Below are positions 18,028 to 26,525 of a stretch of 64,000 nt of DNA, in pieces. The notes under the pieces were generated by a model that worked only from the letters and a program-made list of their open reading frames with translations, searched no databases and had not been told where the DNA came from. Origin of the DNA: Nocardia nova NBRC 15556 (lineage in GTDB: Bacteria > Actinomycetota > Actinomycetes > Mycobacteriales > Mycobacteriaceae); NCBI RefSeq assembly GCF_001613005.1, contig NZ_BDBN01000037.1, positions 25,412 through 89,411 on the forward strand, in the 5' to 3' direction. Position 1 is the first letter of the stretch. Each line of letters opens with the position of its first letter. The translations under genes and the position numbers were made by a program.

Positions 18028-19254
18028 GTGGCTGCTCCGTCGATACCGGCCGGATTCGATTTCACCGACCCGGGACTGTGGGCCGAGAGAAGTCCGGTCG
18101 CCGAATTCGCGGAATTGCGGCGCACCGCGCCGGTCTGGTGGAACGCCCAGAGTGAGGAGCAGTCCTACCCGTTCGAGGATGCCGGCTACTGGGTGGTGAG
18201 CCGGCACGAGGACATCAAGGAGATCTCGCGCCGCTCGGACGTCTTCTCCTCGGAGAAGAAGGGTTCCATCATCCGGCTGCCCGGTTTCGCCACGCCGGAG
18301 CAGTTGTCGGTGACCAGCGCGCTGCTGGTGAACATGGATCCGCCCAAGCACACCAAGATCCGCCGCATCATCTCCAAGGGTTTCACCCCGCGCGCCGTGG
18401 AGAGCCTGCGGGCGGCATTGACCGAGCGGGCCGAGCGAATCGTGCGCGCCGCCAAGGAATCCGGCGGCGGCGATTTCGTCGAACAGGTGGCGTGCGAATT
18501 GCCGTTGCAGGCCATCGCCGAACTGCTGGGCGTCCCGCAGGACGATCGCCACAAGCTGTTCGACTGGTCGAATCAGATGCTCAATTACGACGATCCGGAA
18601 TACGGTGATTCCGCGGTCGCCTCGGCCGAAATTCTGGGCTACGCGTGGAATATGGCCGAGGCGCGCCGGTCGGAACCGTCGGGCGATATCGTCAGCCAAC
18701 TGGTCAGCGCCGATATCGACGGCGAGGCATTGGGTTCGGACGAATTCGGATTCTTCGTCATTCTCCTCGCCGTCGCCGGAAACGAAACCACCCGCAATGC
18801 GATCACGCACGGGATGAAGGCTTTCGTCGACCATCCGGACCAGTGGGAGGTGTACCGGCAGCAGCGTCCGCGCACGGCGGTCGACGAAATCGTGCGCTGG
18901 GCGACTCCGGTCACCGCGTTCCAGCGCACCGCGACCGAGGATGTGGAATTGGGCGGGCAGCTGATCAAGGCCGGTGAGCGGGTCGGATTGTTCTACAGCT
19001 CGGCCAATTTCGACGAGGCGGCCTTCGACAAGCCGTTCGACTTCGACGTGCTGCGCGATCCCAACCCGCATCTGGCCTTCGGCGGAACGGGCGCCCACTT
19101 CTGCGTCGGCGCCAACCTCGCCCGCCTGGAAATAGACCTGATGTTCAACGCCATCGCCGACGTGATGCCCGACCTGCACCAGATCTCCGACCCCCAGCGC
19201 CTGCGCTCGGGCTGGATCAACGGCATCAAACACTGGCAGGTCGAATACTCCTAG
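18028..19254 (+). CDS. Cytochrome P450, CYP125-like steroid C26/27-hydroxylase
   Basis: The 408-residue protein starts at a GTG with GAGGAGGA upstream. It has FDFTDPGLWAERSPVAEFAEL, VSRHEDIKEISRRSDVFSS, AGNETTRN near residue 249, DEIVRWATPVTAFQRTA, FGGTGAHFCVG near 351 and a C-terminal SGWINGIKHWQVEYS. From memory each of these is close to M. tuberculosis CYP125A1, which hydroxylates the cholesterol side chain terminus. The KstR box in its promoter agrees. It is preceded by the ferredoxin operon and followed by a strong hairpin. Confidence 0.92.
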   Translation: MAAPSIPAGFDFTDPGLWAERSPVAEFAELRRTAPVWWNAQSEEQSYPFEDAGYWVVSRHEDIKEISRRSDVFSSEKKGSIIRLPGFATPEQLSVTSALLVNMDPPKHTKIRRIISKGFTPRAVESLRAALTERAERIVRAAKESGGGDFVEQVACELPLQAIAELLGVPQDDRHKLFDWSNQMLNYDDPEYGDSAVASAEILGYAWNMAEARRSEPSGDIVSQLVSADIDGEALGSDEFGFFVILLAVAGNETTRNAITHGMKAFVDHPDQWEVYRQQRPRTAVDEIVRWATPVTAFQRTATEDVELGGQLIKAGERVGLFYSSANFDEAAFDKPFDFDVLRDPNPHLAFGGTGAHFCVGANLARLEIDLMFNAIADVMPDLHQISDPQRLRSGWINGIKHWQVEYS

Positions 19255-19280
19255 ACCCGGGGAAAAGGGCTGGGGGACAA

Positions 19281-19314
19281 CCGAGGGCCGCACGATCATT
19301 CGTGCGGCCCTCGG
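19281..19314. terminator. Hairpin terminator, copy 1 of a repeated hairpin
   Basis: A perfect 15-base stem with left arm CCGAGGGCCGCACGA and loop TCAT lies between the convergent CYP125-like and TetR genes. Nearly the same hairpin recurs at 21580 and 28158. It probably terminates both strands. Confidence 0.8.
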
Positions 19315-19381
19315 TCGTGTGCGCGACATGCGTTGTGGCCCAGCGTCATTCCCAGCGCAGTGGTCCGGCAACCGGTGTCGG

Positions 19382-19981
19382 TCACGCAGGCGCTCGGTGA
19401 TCGGGCGCGCGGAGGCCGTCGAGCACGACGGCGATCAGGGGGTTCGGCGCGTTGCGCGCTCGGGCGCGGCGTTCGACCGTCGCCGCGCCGATGACCAGGT
19501 CGAGCACGTCGGCGACATCGATGTCGGGTCGTACGGCCCCTGCCTCTTTCGCCCGGGAGAGCAGGGTGTCGAACGACCGGATGAAGTCGTGCCGGAGTTC
19601 GTCGGGGATCGCTACGGCCGTGCCGCCGTCGTCATCCAGCGCTTCGCACAGCGCCTGGTTGAGGGCGACCTCGCCGACGAGGTGGGTGAAGTAGTCGAAG
19701 AACGCGTCCTCCGGCGCGGTATCGGTGCCGGCGAGCAGGCGTGCTCGTTCGGTGAACTCCTCCACCCGGCCGACGACGACCGCCTCGAACAGTGCGGAAC
19801 GCGTGGGGAAATGCCGGTACACGGTGCCGACGCCGACGCCCGCTCGGCGCGCGATCTCGTCGAACGACGCCGACGAGCCGTCCACCGAGAGCATCTCCCG
19901 GGCGACCGCCAGTACCTGGTCCCGGTTGCGGCGCGCGTCGGCGCGCAGTGGCTTGGCAACCTGCCCCGCGTCCTTACCCAT
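19382..19981 (-). CDS. TetR-family regulator of the NmrA gene
   Basis: The 199-residue protein has an N-terminal HTH (SFDEIARRAGVGVGTVYRH) and a C-terminal ligand domain. Its start is an ATG 30 bases from the first of two palindromes that share CGGAGA/TCTCCG arms. It is divergent from a NmrA-like gene, the common arrangement of a redox-sensing oxidoreductase and its TetR repressor. The ligand is unknown. Confidence 0.9.
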   Translation of the reverse strand: MGKDAGQVAKPLRADARRNRDQVLAVAREMLSVDGSSASFDEIARRAGVGVGTVYRHFPTRSALFEAVVVGRVEEFTERARLLAGTDTAPEDAFFDYFTHLVGEVALNQALCEALDDDGGTAVAIPDELRHDFIRSFDTLLSRAKEAGAVRPDIDVADVLDLVIGAATVERRARARNAPNPLIAVVLDGLRAPDHRAPA

Positions 19982-20010
19982 CGCTCGATCGTAGCCGCCA
20001 CCGTTGCTAA

Positions 20011-20058
20011 ACGGAGACTCCTCTCCGTATAGTGAGCGGAAGCGGAGAACGGTCTCCG
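20011..20058. promoter_or_regulatory. Two palindromic operators between TetR and NmrA genes
   Basis: Site 1 is ACGGAGA-CTCC-TCTCCGT (20011-20028). Site 2 is CGGAGA-ACGG-TCTCCG (20043-20058). The dyad centres are 31 bases apart. The pair fills the divergent promoter region and is the expected target of the adjacent TetR protein. Confidence 0.75.
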
Positions 20059-20111
20059 TTTACTGCGGCTCGGCGGCGCGGTAGATCCGAAGATTCGCTT
20101 ACGGAGGGCTC

Positions 20112-20987
20112 ATGGAACAGGTTGTTTTCGTCATCGGCGCGACCGGACAGCAAGGCGGGGCGGTCGCCGATCGTCTCCTTGCCGACGGATGGCAGGTGCG
20201 GGTGTTGACTCGTCGCCCCGACAGCGACAGGGCGCGAAGCTTGGCGCAAACGGGCGCGCAGGTGATCGCGGGCTCGCTGGAGGACCCGGCGACGATCGAC
20301 CGCTGCGTCGACGGCGCCTACGGCGTGTACAGCGTGCATCCCGGGCCGCTGACCCCGGAGCAGGACGAGGTGAAGGCAGGTAAGGCCGTCACCGACGCGG
20401 CGGTGAAATATGGTGTGGCCCACCTGGTTTACAGCTCTGGCCTGGGTGCCGATCGCGGCGGCCAGCCGACCAAATGGGAGATCGAGCAGTACATCGCCGC
20501 GTCGGGTGTCTCGGCCACGGTGCTGCGGCCGAGTTCCTTCATGGAGAATCTGATCACGCAGTCCGCGACGGTCGGGATAAGCGACGGCGCGCTGCGCACC
20601 GCCGCCGCCGCGCACGTGCGTCAGCAATTCATCGCGCTCGACGATATCGGCGCGTTCACCGCGCTCGCCCTGCGGAATCCGGACGACTATCGCGGCCGGA
20701 CACTGGAACTCGTCGGCGACGTGCTCACGCCGCCGGAGGTCGCCGCGCAGGTCGGCGCCGCCCTCGGGCGGCCGGTCCCGTACATCCAGCGCCCGATCGA
20801 GGAACTGCGCCGCATCAACGAACGATTCGCCCGCGGCTACGAACTGCTCAACAGCGGCGACGGCAGCATCCCCGACGTCGACGTCGACGAACTGCGCGCA
20901 CTGCACCCGGGCTTGATGACCTTCCGGGACTGGCTCGACGCCAAGGGCGCGAAGCTGATCCGCCCCTTGCTCGACACCCGGCCTTGA
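20112..20987 (+). CDS. NmrA-like NAD(P)-binding protein
   Basis: The 291-residue protein begins with VVFVIGATGQQGGAVA, the NmrA-type dinucleotide motif, followed by VRVLTRRPDS. The middle contains YSSGLGADRGG and EIEQYIAASG, typical of NmrA/TMR-like atypical SDRs that either reduce small quinones/carbonyls or sense NADP. The catalytic Tyr-Lys pair of classical SDRs is not obvious. Two TetR operators lie upstream, so expression is probably induced by a substrate. Confidence 0.85.
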   Translation: MEQVVFVIGATGQQGGAVADRLLADGWQVRVLTRRPDSDRARSLAQTGAQVIAGSLEDPATIDRCVDGAYGVYSVHPGPLTPEQDEVKAGKAVTDAAVKYGVAHLVYSSGLGADRGGQPTKWEIEQYIAASGVSATVLRPSSFMENLITQSATVGISDGALRTAAAAHVRQQFIALDDIGAFTALALRNPDDYRGRTLELVGDVLTPPEVAAQVGAALGRPVPYIQRPIEELRRINERFARGYELLNSGDGSIPDVDVDELRALHPGLMTFRDWLDAKGAKLIRPLLDTRP

Positions 20988-21050
20988 TCATCACCGAGGT
21001 GCGCCCTCGCGCTTGTCGGCGTCGACGATCGGGAACGGTGACCGAAGCTG

Positions 21051-21482
21051 TCAGCCGGTGACCGCCGGTTCACCGAAGACGTCACGGTGCCCGCGCGCGG
21101 TGTCCATGTATTCGCGAACCCGGTGAATCAGTCCGTCGCGCAGTTCGAACACGAAACAGTAGTCGTTGCTGTAGCGATTTCCGTTCGCCAGCGTGGCAGT
21201 CATCGTCTCCTCCACGATCACCCGGTCGCCCTCGGCGTAGAAGCCGTGAAAATCCAGCGCGACATCGGCGACGAACAGGCGGGGAAAACCGTTCGCGATG
21301 AACTCCGTGATGGCCTCGCGCCCGATCATGTGGCTGGGAGCGTCCAAGGCGACCGCGGTGGCATTGCCGGCCGGCGCCAGCCATTCGGCGTCCGGAGTGA
21401 AGAATGCTGCGATCTGCTCGGCGTCGTGGCCGGCGAAGGCCCGCCAGGCAGCCTGAACCACGGTCCTGTTGTCCGGTGTCAT
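21051..21482 (-). CDS. NTF2-fold (SnoaL/ketosteroid isomerase-like) protein
   Basis: From the ATG at 21482 (MTPDNRTVV) the protein has 143 residues. AAWRAFAGHDAEQIAAFFTPDAEWLAP and REYMDTARGHRDVFGEPA are typical of the SnoaL-like/nuclear transport factor 2 fold. Members are isomerases, cyclases or binding proteins; no specific reaction is assignable. Upstream in-frame codons to 21539 lack a ribosome-binding site. It is convergent with the NmrA gene. Confidence 0.8.
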   Translation of the reverse strand: MTPDNRTVVQAAWRAFAGHDAEQIAAFFTPDAEWLAPAGNATAVALDAPSHMIGREAITEFIANGFPRLFVADVALDFHGFYAEGDRVIVEETMTATLANGNRYSNDYCFVFELRDGLIHRVREYMDTARGHRDVFGEPAVTG

Positions 21483-21579
21483 GGCCCGGACCTTACCGTC
21501 GTGAGCGACGGCGATCCGGCGGGAAATGGACAAGGTCATCGGGGTGGCGGGGGAGCAACGGCGGCCCGTGCCGCCGCAT

Positions 21580-21605
21580 GGGCCGCACGATCGCTCGTGC
21601 GGCCC
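21580..21605. terminator. Hairpin terminator, copy 2 of a repeated hairpin
   Basis: An 11-base perfect stem (GGGCCGCACGA) with loop TCGC lies downstream of ppnP and upstream of the NTF2-like gene on the same strand. Its core is shared with the hairpins at 19281 and 28158. Confidence 0.7.
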
Positions 21606-21662
21606 TCCTTCGGTAAACCCTTGCGTGGTAGTGGTTCTCGGGGCTGCGGGGTTAGCGGCTGC

Positions 21663-21974
21663 TCAGCCGAAGTGGCAGACGTAGTGCAGGGTTTCCCGCA
21701 CCTCGATGTCGAACGAGCTGTCGCCGGGCACGGAGAACGATTCGCCGCCGCGGTAGGTCGTCGGCTCGGTCGCGCCGGGTAGTGTCACGGCGCACTCGCC
21801 CTCCACCAGTTCCATGATCTCCGGGGCGCCGGTGGTGAAGGTCAATGTCGACGGCAGGATCACGCCGACCGACTTCCTGGTGCCGTCGGGCAGCGTGAGG
21901 TCGTGGCTCACGCATTTGCCGTCGAAGTACACATTGGCCTTCGTGGCCACGCTGACGTTCTCGAACTGCGACAT
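21663..21974 (-). CDS. ppnP: Pyrimidine/purine nucleoside phosphorylase
   Basis: The 103-residue cupin-fold protein has ANVYFDGKCVSHDL, SVGVILPSTLTFTTGAPEIMEL and GGESFSVPGDSSFDI, all hallmarks of the PpnP (YaiE) family. PpnP cleaves nucleosides with phosphate to a base and ribose 1-phosphate. The full-length family size is about 94-105 residues. It lies 30 bases after the esterase gene of the BVMO operon and could be its last gene, but its salvage role does not fit that pathway. Confidence 0.92.
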   Translation of the reverse strand: MSQFENVSVATKANVYFDGKCVSHDLTLPDGTRKSVGVILPSTLTFTTGAPEIMELVEGECAVTLPGATEPTTYRGGESFSVPGDSSFDIEVRETLHYVCHFG

Positions 21975-22004
21975 GGTCTCTTTCCCGGAGGTGACGTGGA
22001 GTAG

Positions 22005-23051
22005 TCAGCCTACTGACCGCGCCGATCGGCCCGGTGCGGCGGTCGCCGCCGCTGTCTCCCCGGCCGGATCGAGATGGGCGGCGACGAAGCGGGCCGCGGC
22101 GCGGTAGGCGGATCGGGATTCGGGCACGACCGCAGGTAGCGCGTGGAACACGTGCAGTTGCCCGGGCCAGGTGTGCAGCGAGCAGTGTGCGCCGGCGGCC
22201 CGCAGCGCCGTGGCGAGGGCGACGGCGTCGGCGGTGAAGAACTCGTCCCCGCCGACGTGAATCAGGGTCGGCGGTAGAGCCGTTCCCGCGACCGGCCGCA
22301 GCCGCTGCGGTCGCGCGGTGAACTGCGCGACGGCCGCGCGGGCGACGGCCGGGCCCAGCACGGTGTCCCGATGGGCGGAGCGCGCGGCGGTATCCAGGGA
22401 GAGATCGGTCATCGGCGAGAACAGCAGCAGGCAGGCAGGGCGCGAATTACCCTGCGCCGCATGCGTGATCGCGAAGTCCGCGGCCAGATAGCCACCCGCG
22501 GAATCGCCGGCCAGCACGATGCGGTCCGGACTGTAGCCCTGGGTCAGCAGCCATCGGTAGGCCGCCGCGACATCCCGCGGGGCGGCCGGATGCGGATACT
22601 CGGGAGCGAGCCGGTAGGCCGGCGTGAAGACCGGCAGCCGGGTGGCCGTGGAAAGCCGCGAGGCGACGCCGCGGTAGGACCGGGGCGAGCCGGCCACGAA
22701 CCCGCCGCCGTGTACGTAGAGCACAGCGGCGTCGTCGCGGGTGGCACGCGGTCCGCGCACCCATTCGCCCGGAACCGGGCCGTCGTCCACCGGGTCGATG
22801 CCGGTCCCGCCGAGCACCGGCGCGGCCGCGCGCATACCGTGTTCGAGCAGCAGGCGCGCGGCAGCGAGGGTGCGCCGGTCGACCGGGACGGCGGCGAGGA
22901 CGGTGCCCACCCCGAGCAGTGCCGAGATCCGACGCAGTGTCCGGGCGGGGGGCGAGGCCGGCGCCGCGGTGACGGTGTGGTCTCCCGGGAACATGCCGGC
23001 GGTGGCGAATTCCTGGTATTCGGCACGGTTTTCGCCGATCCGGCCGGTCAT
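22005..23051 (-). CDS. Alpha/beta hydrolase, hormone-sensitive-lipase type esterase
   Basis: From the ATG at 23051 the protein has 348 residues. It shows the oxyanion motif YVHGGGFVAGS, the nucleophile elbow GDSAGGYLA, and the C-terminal acid and His in GGDEFF and WPGQLHVFH. It should hydrolyse short or medium acyl esters in the cytoplasm. The start overlaps the SDR stop (ATGA), and a BVMO lies just upstream in the operon. Its likely job is to cleave the ester or lactone made by the BVMO. Confidence 0.88.
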   Translation of the reverse strand: MTGRIGENRAEYQEFATAGMFPGDHTVTAAPASPPARTLRRISALLGVGTVLAAVPVDRRTLAAARLLLEHGMRAAAPVLGGTGIDPVDDGPVPGEWVRGPRATRDDAAVLYVHGGGFVAGSPRSYRGVASRLSTATRLPVFTPAYRLAPEYPHPAAPRDVAAAYRWLLTQGYSPDRIVLAGDSAGGYLAADFAITHAAQGNSRPACLLLFSPMTDLSLDTAARSAHRDTVLGPAVARAAVAQFTARPQRLRPVAGTALPPTLIHVGGDEFFTADAVALATALRAAGAHCSLHTWPGQLHVFHALPAVVPESRSAYRAAARFVAAHLDPAGETAAATAAPGRSARSVG

Positions 23052-23932
23052 GGCCGGGCCCGCTGTTCGACGCGCCGCACCAGGTCGTGCATCCGCGCGT
23101 CGTTGGCCAGTCGACTGTCGAGTACGACGTTCACCGCGCCGCGTAGCAGGGCGTAGGGCTGCCAGCCGAGCGGCGCGACGGTGCGCGGTGCGCGGCGGGC
23201 GATGCCGTCGGCGATCACGGTGGCCGCCTCGGTCGCGCTGATCCGGACGTTGAGCGGCCACGGCAGCAGGCTGTCCAGTTCGTGGCCGAGGGGATCGCGA
23301 TCGAGAGTGCTGCGCGTCATCTCGGTCTCCACCACGCCGAAATACGACACGCCCGCGCTCGCGCCGAACCCGGCCAGTTCCACCCGCAGGGCGCGGCCCA
23401 ACTGCTCGACGGCGGCCTTGCTGATCATGTACGGCGATCCGGCCATCCCCGGTGCGAACGCCGCGCACGAGGAGACGACCACGACGTGTCCTCGATGGGC
23501 GACGATCTGGTCCAGCGCGGGATGCACGGTGTTGTACACGCCGGTGAGGTTGATGGCCATCACCCGGTCGAACGCGGGCCCGGTCATCGTCCGCAGGGTC
23601 GCGGCCTCGGGCACGACCCCCGCGTTGGCGACCACGACGTCCAGGCGGCCGAAATGGTCGATCAGCCAGGCGACGGCGGCCTCCATACCCTCCCGGTCGG
23701 CGACGTCGGCCCCCACGCCGAGCGCGCGCGAGCCGAGATCACGCGCGGCGGTCTCGGCCGCCGCGGCATCGATGTCCACCACCGCGATCCGCGCGCCGCG
23801 CCGGTGCAGGATGGCGGCCAGTTCCCGGCCGATGCCCTGACCGGCGCCGGTGATCAGCACCACCCGTCCGTTCACGTCGTAGCGCTCGCCGCCGAGACCG
23901 ACCGGCCCGAGCAGTCTTCCGAGGCCGATCAT
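23048..23932 (-). CDS. Short-chain dehydrogenase/reductase in BVMO operon
   Basis: The 294-residue protein has TGAGQGIG, ANAGVVPE, the catalytic Ser in VVSSCAAF and YMISK. The C-terminal part (LPWPLNVRISATEAATVIADG, LDSRLANDARMHDLV) is of the type found in actinobacterial lipid-pathway SDRs. It overlaps both neighbours by four bases (ATGA). It could oxidise a secondary alcohol to the ketone used by the BVMO. Confidence 0.88.
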   Translation of the reverse strand: MIGLGRLLGPVGLGGERYDVNGRVVLITGAGQGIGRELAAILHRRGARIAVVDIDAAAAETAARDLGSRALGVGADVADREGMEAAVAWLIDHFGRLDVVVANAGVVPEAATLRTMTGPAFDRVMAINLTGVYNTVHPALDQIVAHRGHVVVVSSCAAFAPGMAGSPYMISKAAVEQLGRALRVELAGFGASAGVSYFGVVETEMTRSTLDRDPLGHELDSLLPWPLNVRISATEAATVIADGIARRAPRTVAPLGWQPYALLRGAVNVVLDSRLANDARMHDLVRRVEQRARP

Positions 23933-25392
23933 GCGTTCACCGCGTAGGACTCGGCGTCGAAACCGGCTGTGCGGCGGCGGTATTCGAAACTCCAGTTCGG
24001 GTACAGGCCCGCGTTGCGGCCGTCGGGAGTGGTGTAGTACGTCTGGCATCCGCCGGTGAGCCAGACCGTCGAGGTGCTGCGTTCCCGCATCTCCTCGACG
24101 AAGCGCTCCTGGACCTGCGGTCGCAGTTCGACCCGGCGCGCGCCCTTGCGGCGCATCGTGCGCAGGGCGTCGACGATGTAGGTGATCTGGGATTCGATCA
24201 TGTAGATCGCCGACTGGTTGCCCGCCGCCCCGAACGGACCCAGGGTGCAGAAGAAATTGGGGAATCCGGCCAGTGCGATGCCCAGATAGCTTTGCGGCTG
24301 CTGGTGATACAGCTGCGCCATCGTCACGCCGTCGCGTCCGTGGTAGCGCTCGAAGACCGAGGGGATCGGCTTGAAACCGGTGCCGAAGATGATGGTGTCC
24401 ACTTCGTGCTCGGAGCCGTCACGTAGCACGATCGAGTGCGGCCGGACCTCCGCGATGGATTCGGTCACCACCTCCACGTTCGGCCGGTCCAGCGCCGGGA
24501 AGTACGCGTCGGAGAAGATCGCGCGTTTGCAGCCGATCACGTAGTCCGGGGTCAGTTTGGCGCGCAGCTCCGGGTCGCGCACCTGCCGCCGCAGGTGCCA
24601 CTTGGACAGGGCCTCGTAGGGATGGCGAAAGCGCTTGTCCACCAGCGAGATCAGGCCGAAGGCCTCGATGGTGGCGTACCAGCCGCCGCGAATCGCCTTC
24701 TGCGCCATCGGCAGCGTGCGCAGTACCAGCCGCTCCGCGCCGAGCGTGGCGCGGTCCATTCGCGGCACGATCCACGGCGCGGAGCGCTGGAAGAGCAGCA
24801 GCTTGCCGACTTTCGGCTGGATCTCGGGCACGAATTGCACCGCGGACGCTCCCGTGCCGATCACCGCGACCCGTTCGCCGGTGAGGTCATGGTCGTGATC
24901 CCAGTGCAGCGAGTGAAAAGCATTGCCGGCGAACGTTTCCAGGCCCGGCAGCGCCGGATACTTCGCTTCGGCGAAGACCCCGGCGGCCGACAGCAGGAAA
25001 TTGGCCGTGAGCGAGCCACGGGAGGTCTCGATCCGCCAGACCGACTCGTCCTCGTCCCACCGGGCGTCCAGCACCTCGGTGCCGAACCGGATGTGCCGGG
25101 CCACATCGAACCGTTCCGCCACCGAGCGGAGATAGTCGAGGATCTCGGGCTGCTTGCCGTAGGTGCGCGACCAGTCGGGGTTAGGGGCGAACGAATAGCT
25201 GTACAGGTGCGAGGGGACGTCGCACGCGCAGCCGGGGTAGGTGTTCGCCTGCCAGGTGCCGCCGAGGTCGTCCGCGCGTTCCAGGATCACCAGATTGTGG
25301 AAGCCGGCCGCACGAAGTTTGACGGCCAGGCCGATACCGCCGAATCCGGCGCCGACGATGGCGATGCCGATGTGCTCGCGAGGTGTGTTCAT
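23929..25392 (-). CDS. Flavin-containing Baeyer-Villiger-type monooxygenase
   Basis: The 487-residue protein starts at an ATG preceded by GGAAGGAA. It has FAD-binding GAGFGGIG near residue 14, the BVMO fingerprint FxGxxxHxxxW as FAGNAFHSLHW near 155, and the NADPH-binding GTGASA. It inserts oxygen into ketones to form esters or lactones. It lies between reductase/PF10118 genes upstream and an SDR plus esterase downstream, which gives a logical alcohol, ketone, ester, acid plus alcohol sequence. The substrate is unknown. Confidence 0.92.
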   Translation of the reverse strand: MNTPREHIGIAIVGAGFGGIGLAVKLRAAGFHNLVILERADDLGGTWQANTYPGCACDVPSHLYSYSFAPNPDWSRTYGKQPEILDYLRSVAERFDVARHIRFGTEVLDARWDEDESVWRIETSRGSLTANFLLSAAGVFAEAKYPALPGLETFAGNAFHSLHWDHDHDLTGERVAVIGTGASAVQFVPEIQPKVGKLLLFQRSAPWIVPRMDRATLGAERLVLRTLPMAQKAIRGGWYATIEAFGLISLVDKRFRHPYEALSKWHLRRQVRDPELRAKLTPDYVIGCKRAIFSDAYFPALDRPNVEVVTESIAEVRPHSIVLRDGSEHEVDTIIFGTGFKPIPSVFERYHGRDGVTMAQLYHQQPQSYLGIALAGFPNFFCTLGPFGAAGNQSAIYMIESQITYIVDALRTMRRKGARRVELRPQVQERFVEEMRERSTSTVWLTGGCQTYYTTPDGRNAGLYPNWSFEYRRRTAGFDAESYAVNA

Positions 25393-25481
25393 CGCAGGTT
25401 CCTTCCGTGCAGTACCGCGATCGGCGTGGCATGCGCTTGTTCGGACAACGTTGTCCCTTCTCGGTGTCGGAGGTCGAGCGC

Positions 25482-26525
25482 TCAGAGGTCGAGCACGAGA
25501 TCGTCGCCCGCCGCGCGGGAGACGCAGATCAGCATCCGGTCGCCGCGCTCGGCGTCGGACAGCAGGCGGTCGCGGTGGTCCACGGCGCCGGAGAGCACGC
25601 CGGTCTTGCAGGTTCCGCAGAATCCTTGGCGGCAGGAGAAGGTCACGTCCGGCGCCACGCGCCGAATCGCGCTCAGCGCGGTCTCGTTCGCCTCCACCCG
25701 CACCGTCCGGCGGGAGCGGGCCAGCTCGATCCGGAACGGCTTGCCGTCGGTGACGGGCAGCGCCGAGAACCGTTCGGTGTGCAGGGAGCCGGTGGGGTTC
25801 AGCTCGAACATGCAGCGCTGGGCGGCCGCGAGCATCGGCGGCGGCCCGCAGACGTAGACGGCCGCGCCGGGCTCGGCCCGCGCGATCAGGTCCGCGACCG
25901 CGGGCACGCCGCACTCGTCGTCCGGCCGGATCTCCGCGTGCGCAGGCAGCTCGGCCAGGAACGGCATGGCGGAGCGGGTGCGGCCGGTGTAGATCAGTTG
26001 TCCGCGCGCGCCGGCCGCTGTGGCCATCGGCAGGATCGGGGTGATCCCGATGCCGCCCGCGAGGAACAGGTAGGACGGCGCCTCCACGAAGGGGAAGGCG
26101 TTGCGCGGACCGCGAATTCGCAGTGGGTCGCCCACTCGCAGCGTCTCGTGGATTTCCCGGGAACCGCCCTCCCCGTCCGCGATGCGGCGGACCGCGATGC
26201 GGTAGCGCTGCCGGTCGGCGGGGTCGCCGCACAGCGAATACTGCCGCTGCCGGCCGGACGGCAGGAAGACGTCCAGATGTGAGCCGGGACGCCAGCTCGG
26301 CAGCTCGTCACCGCCGGACGCGCGCAGCGTCAAGCCGGCCACGTCGTCGGCTTCCCGCTCGACGGACTCGACCACCATGTTCAGGTCGAAACCGTTGCGC
26401 CGCACCGGGTTCGGCCGCGACAACACCGTGGCGGCCGGTCCCGAGACGAACACGTGTCTGTAGACGTCGATGACGCCGCCGAGCACCCGCAGCCCGGCGG
26501 GCACGCTGGTCGCCGCGCGGGTCAT
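25482..26525 (-). CDS. Ferredoxin-type oxidoreductase (flavin, NAD and 2Fe-2S domains)
   Basis: The 347-residue protein has the flavin motif RQYSLCGDP, the NAD motif GGIGITPILPM and a C-terminal plant-type 2Fe-2S motif CRQGFCGTCKTGV with a fourth Cys near the end (MLICVSRA). This is the phthalate dioxygenase reductase (VanB) layout. Its ATG overlaps the stop of the PF10118 gene, so the two are made in a fixed ratio. It is about 45% similar by eye to the reductase at 43924-45033, which follows another PF10118 gene. It probably feeds electrons to that partner. Confidence 0.9.
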   Translation of the reverse strand: MTRAATSVPAGLRVLGGVIDVYRHVFVSGPAATVLSRPNPVRRNGFDLNMVVESVEREADDVAGLTLRASGGDELPSWRPGSHLDVFLPSGRQRQYSLCGDPADRQRYRIAVRRIADGEGGSREIHETLRVGDPLRIRGPRNAFPFVEAPSYLFLAGGIGITPILPMATAAGARGQLIYTGRTRSAMPFLAELPAHAEIRPDDECGVPAVADLIARAEPGAAVYVCGPPPMLAAAQRCMFELNPTGSLHTERFSALPVTDGKPFRIELARSRRTVRVEANETALSAIRRVAPDVTFSCRQGFCGTCKTGVLSGAVDHRDRLLSDAERGDRMLICVSRAAGDDLVLDL

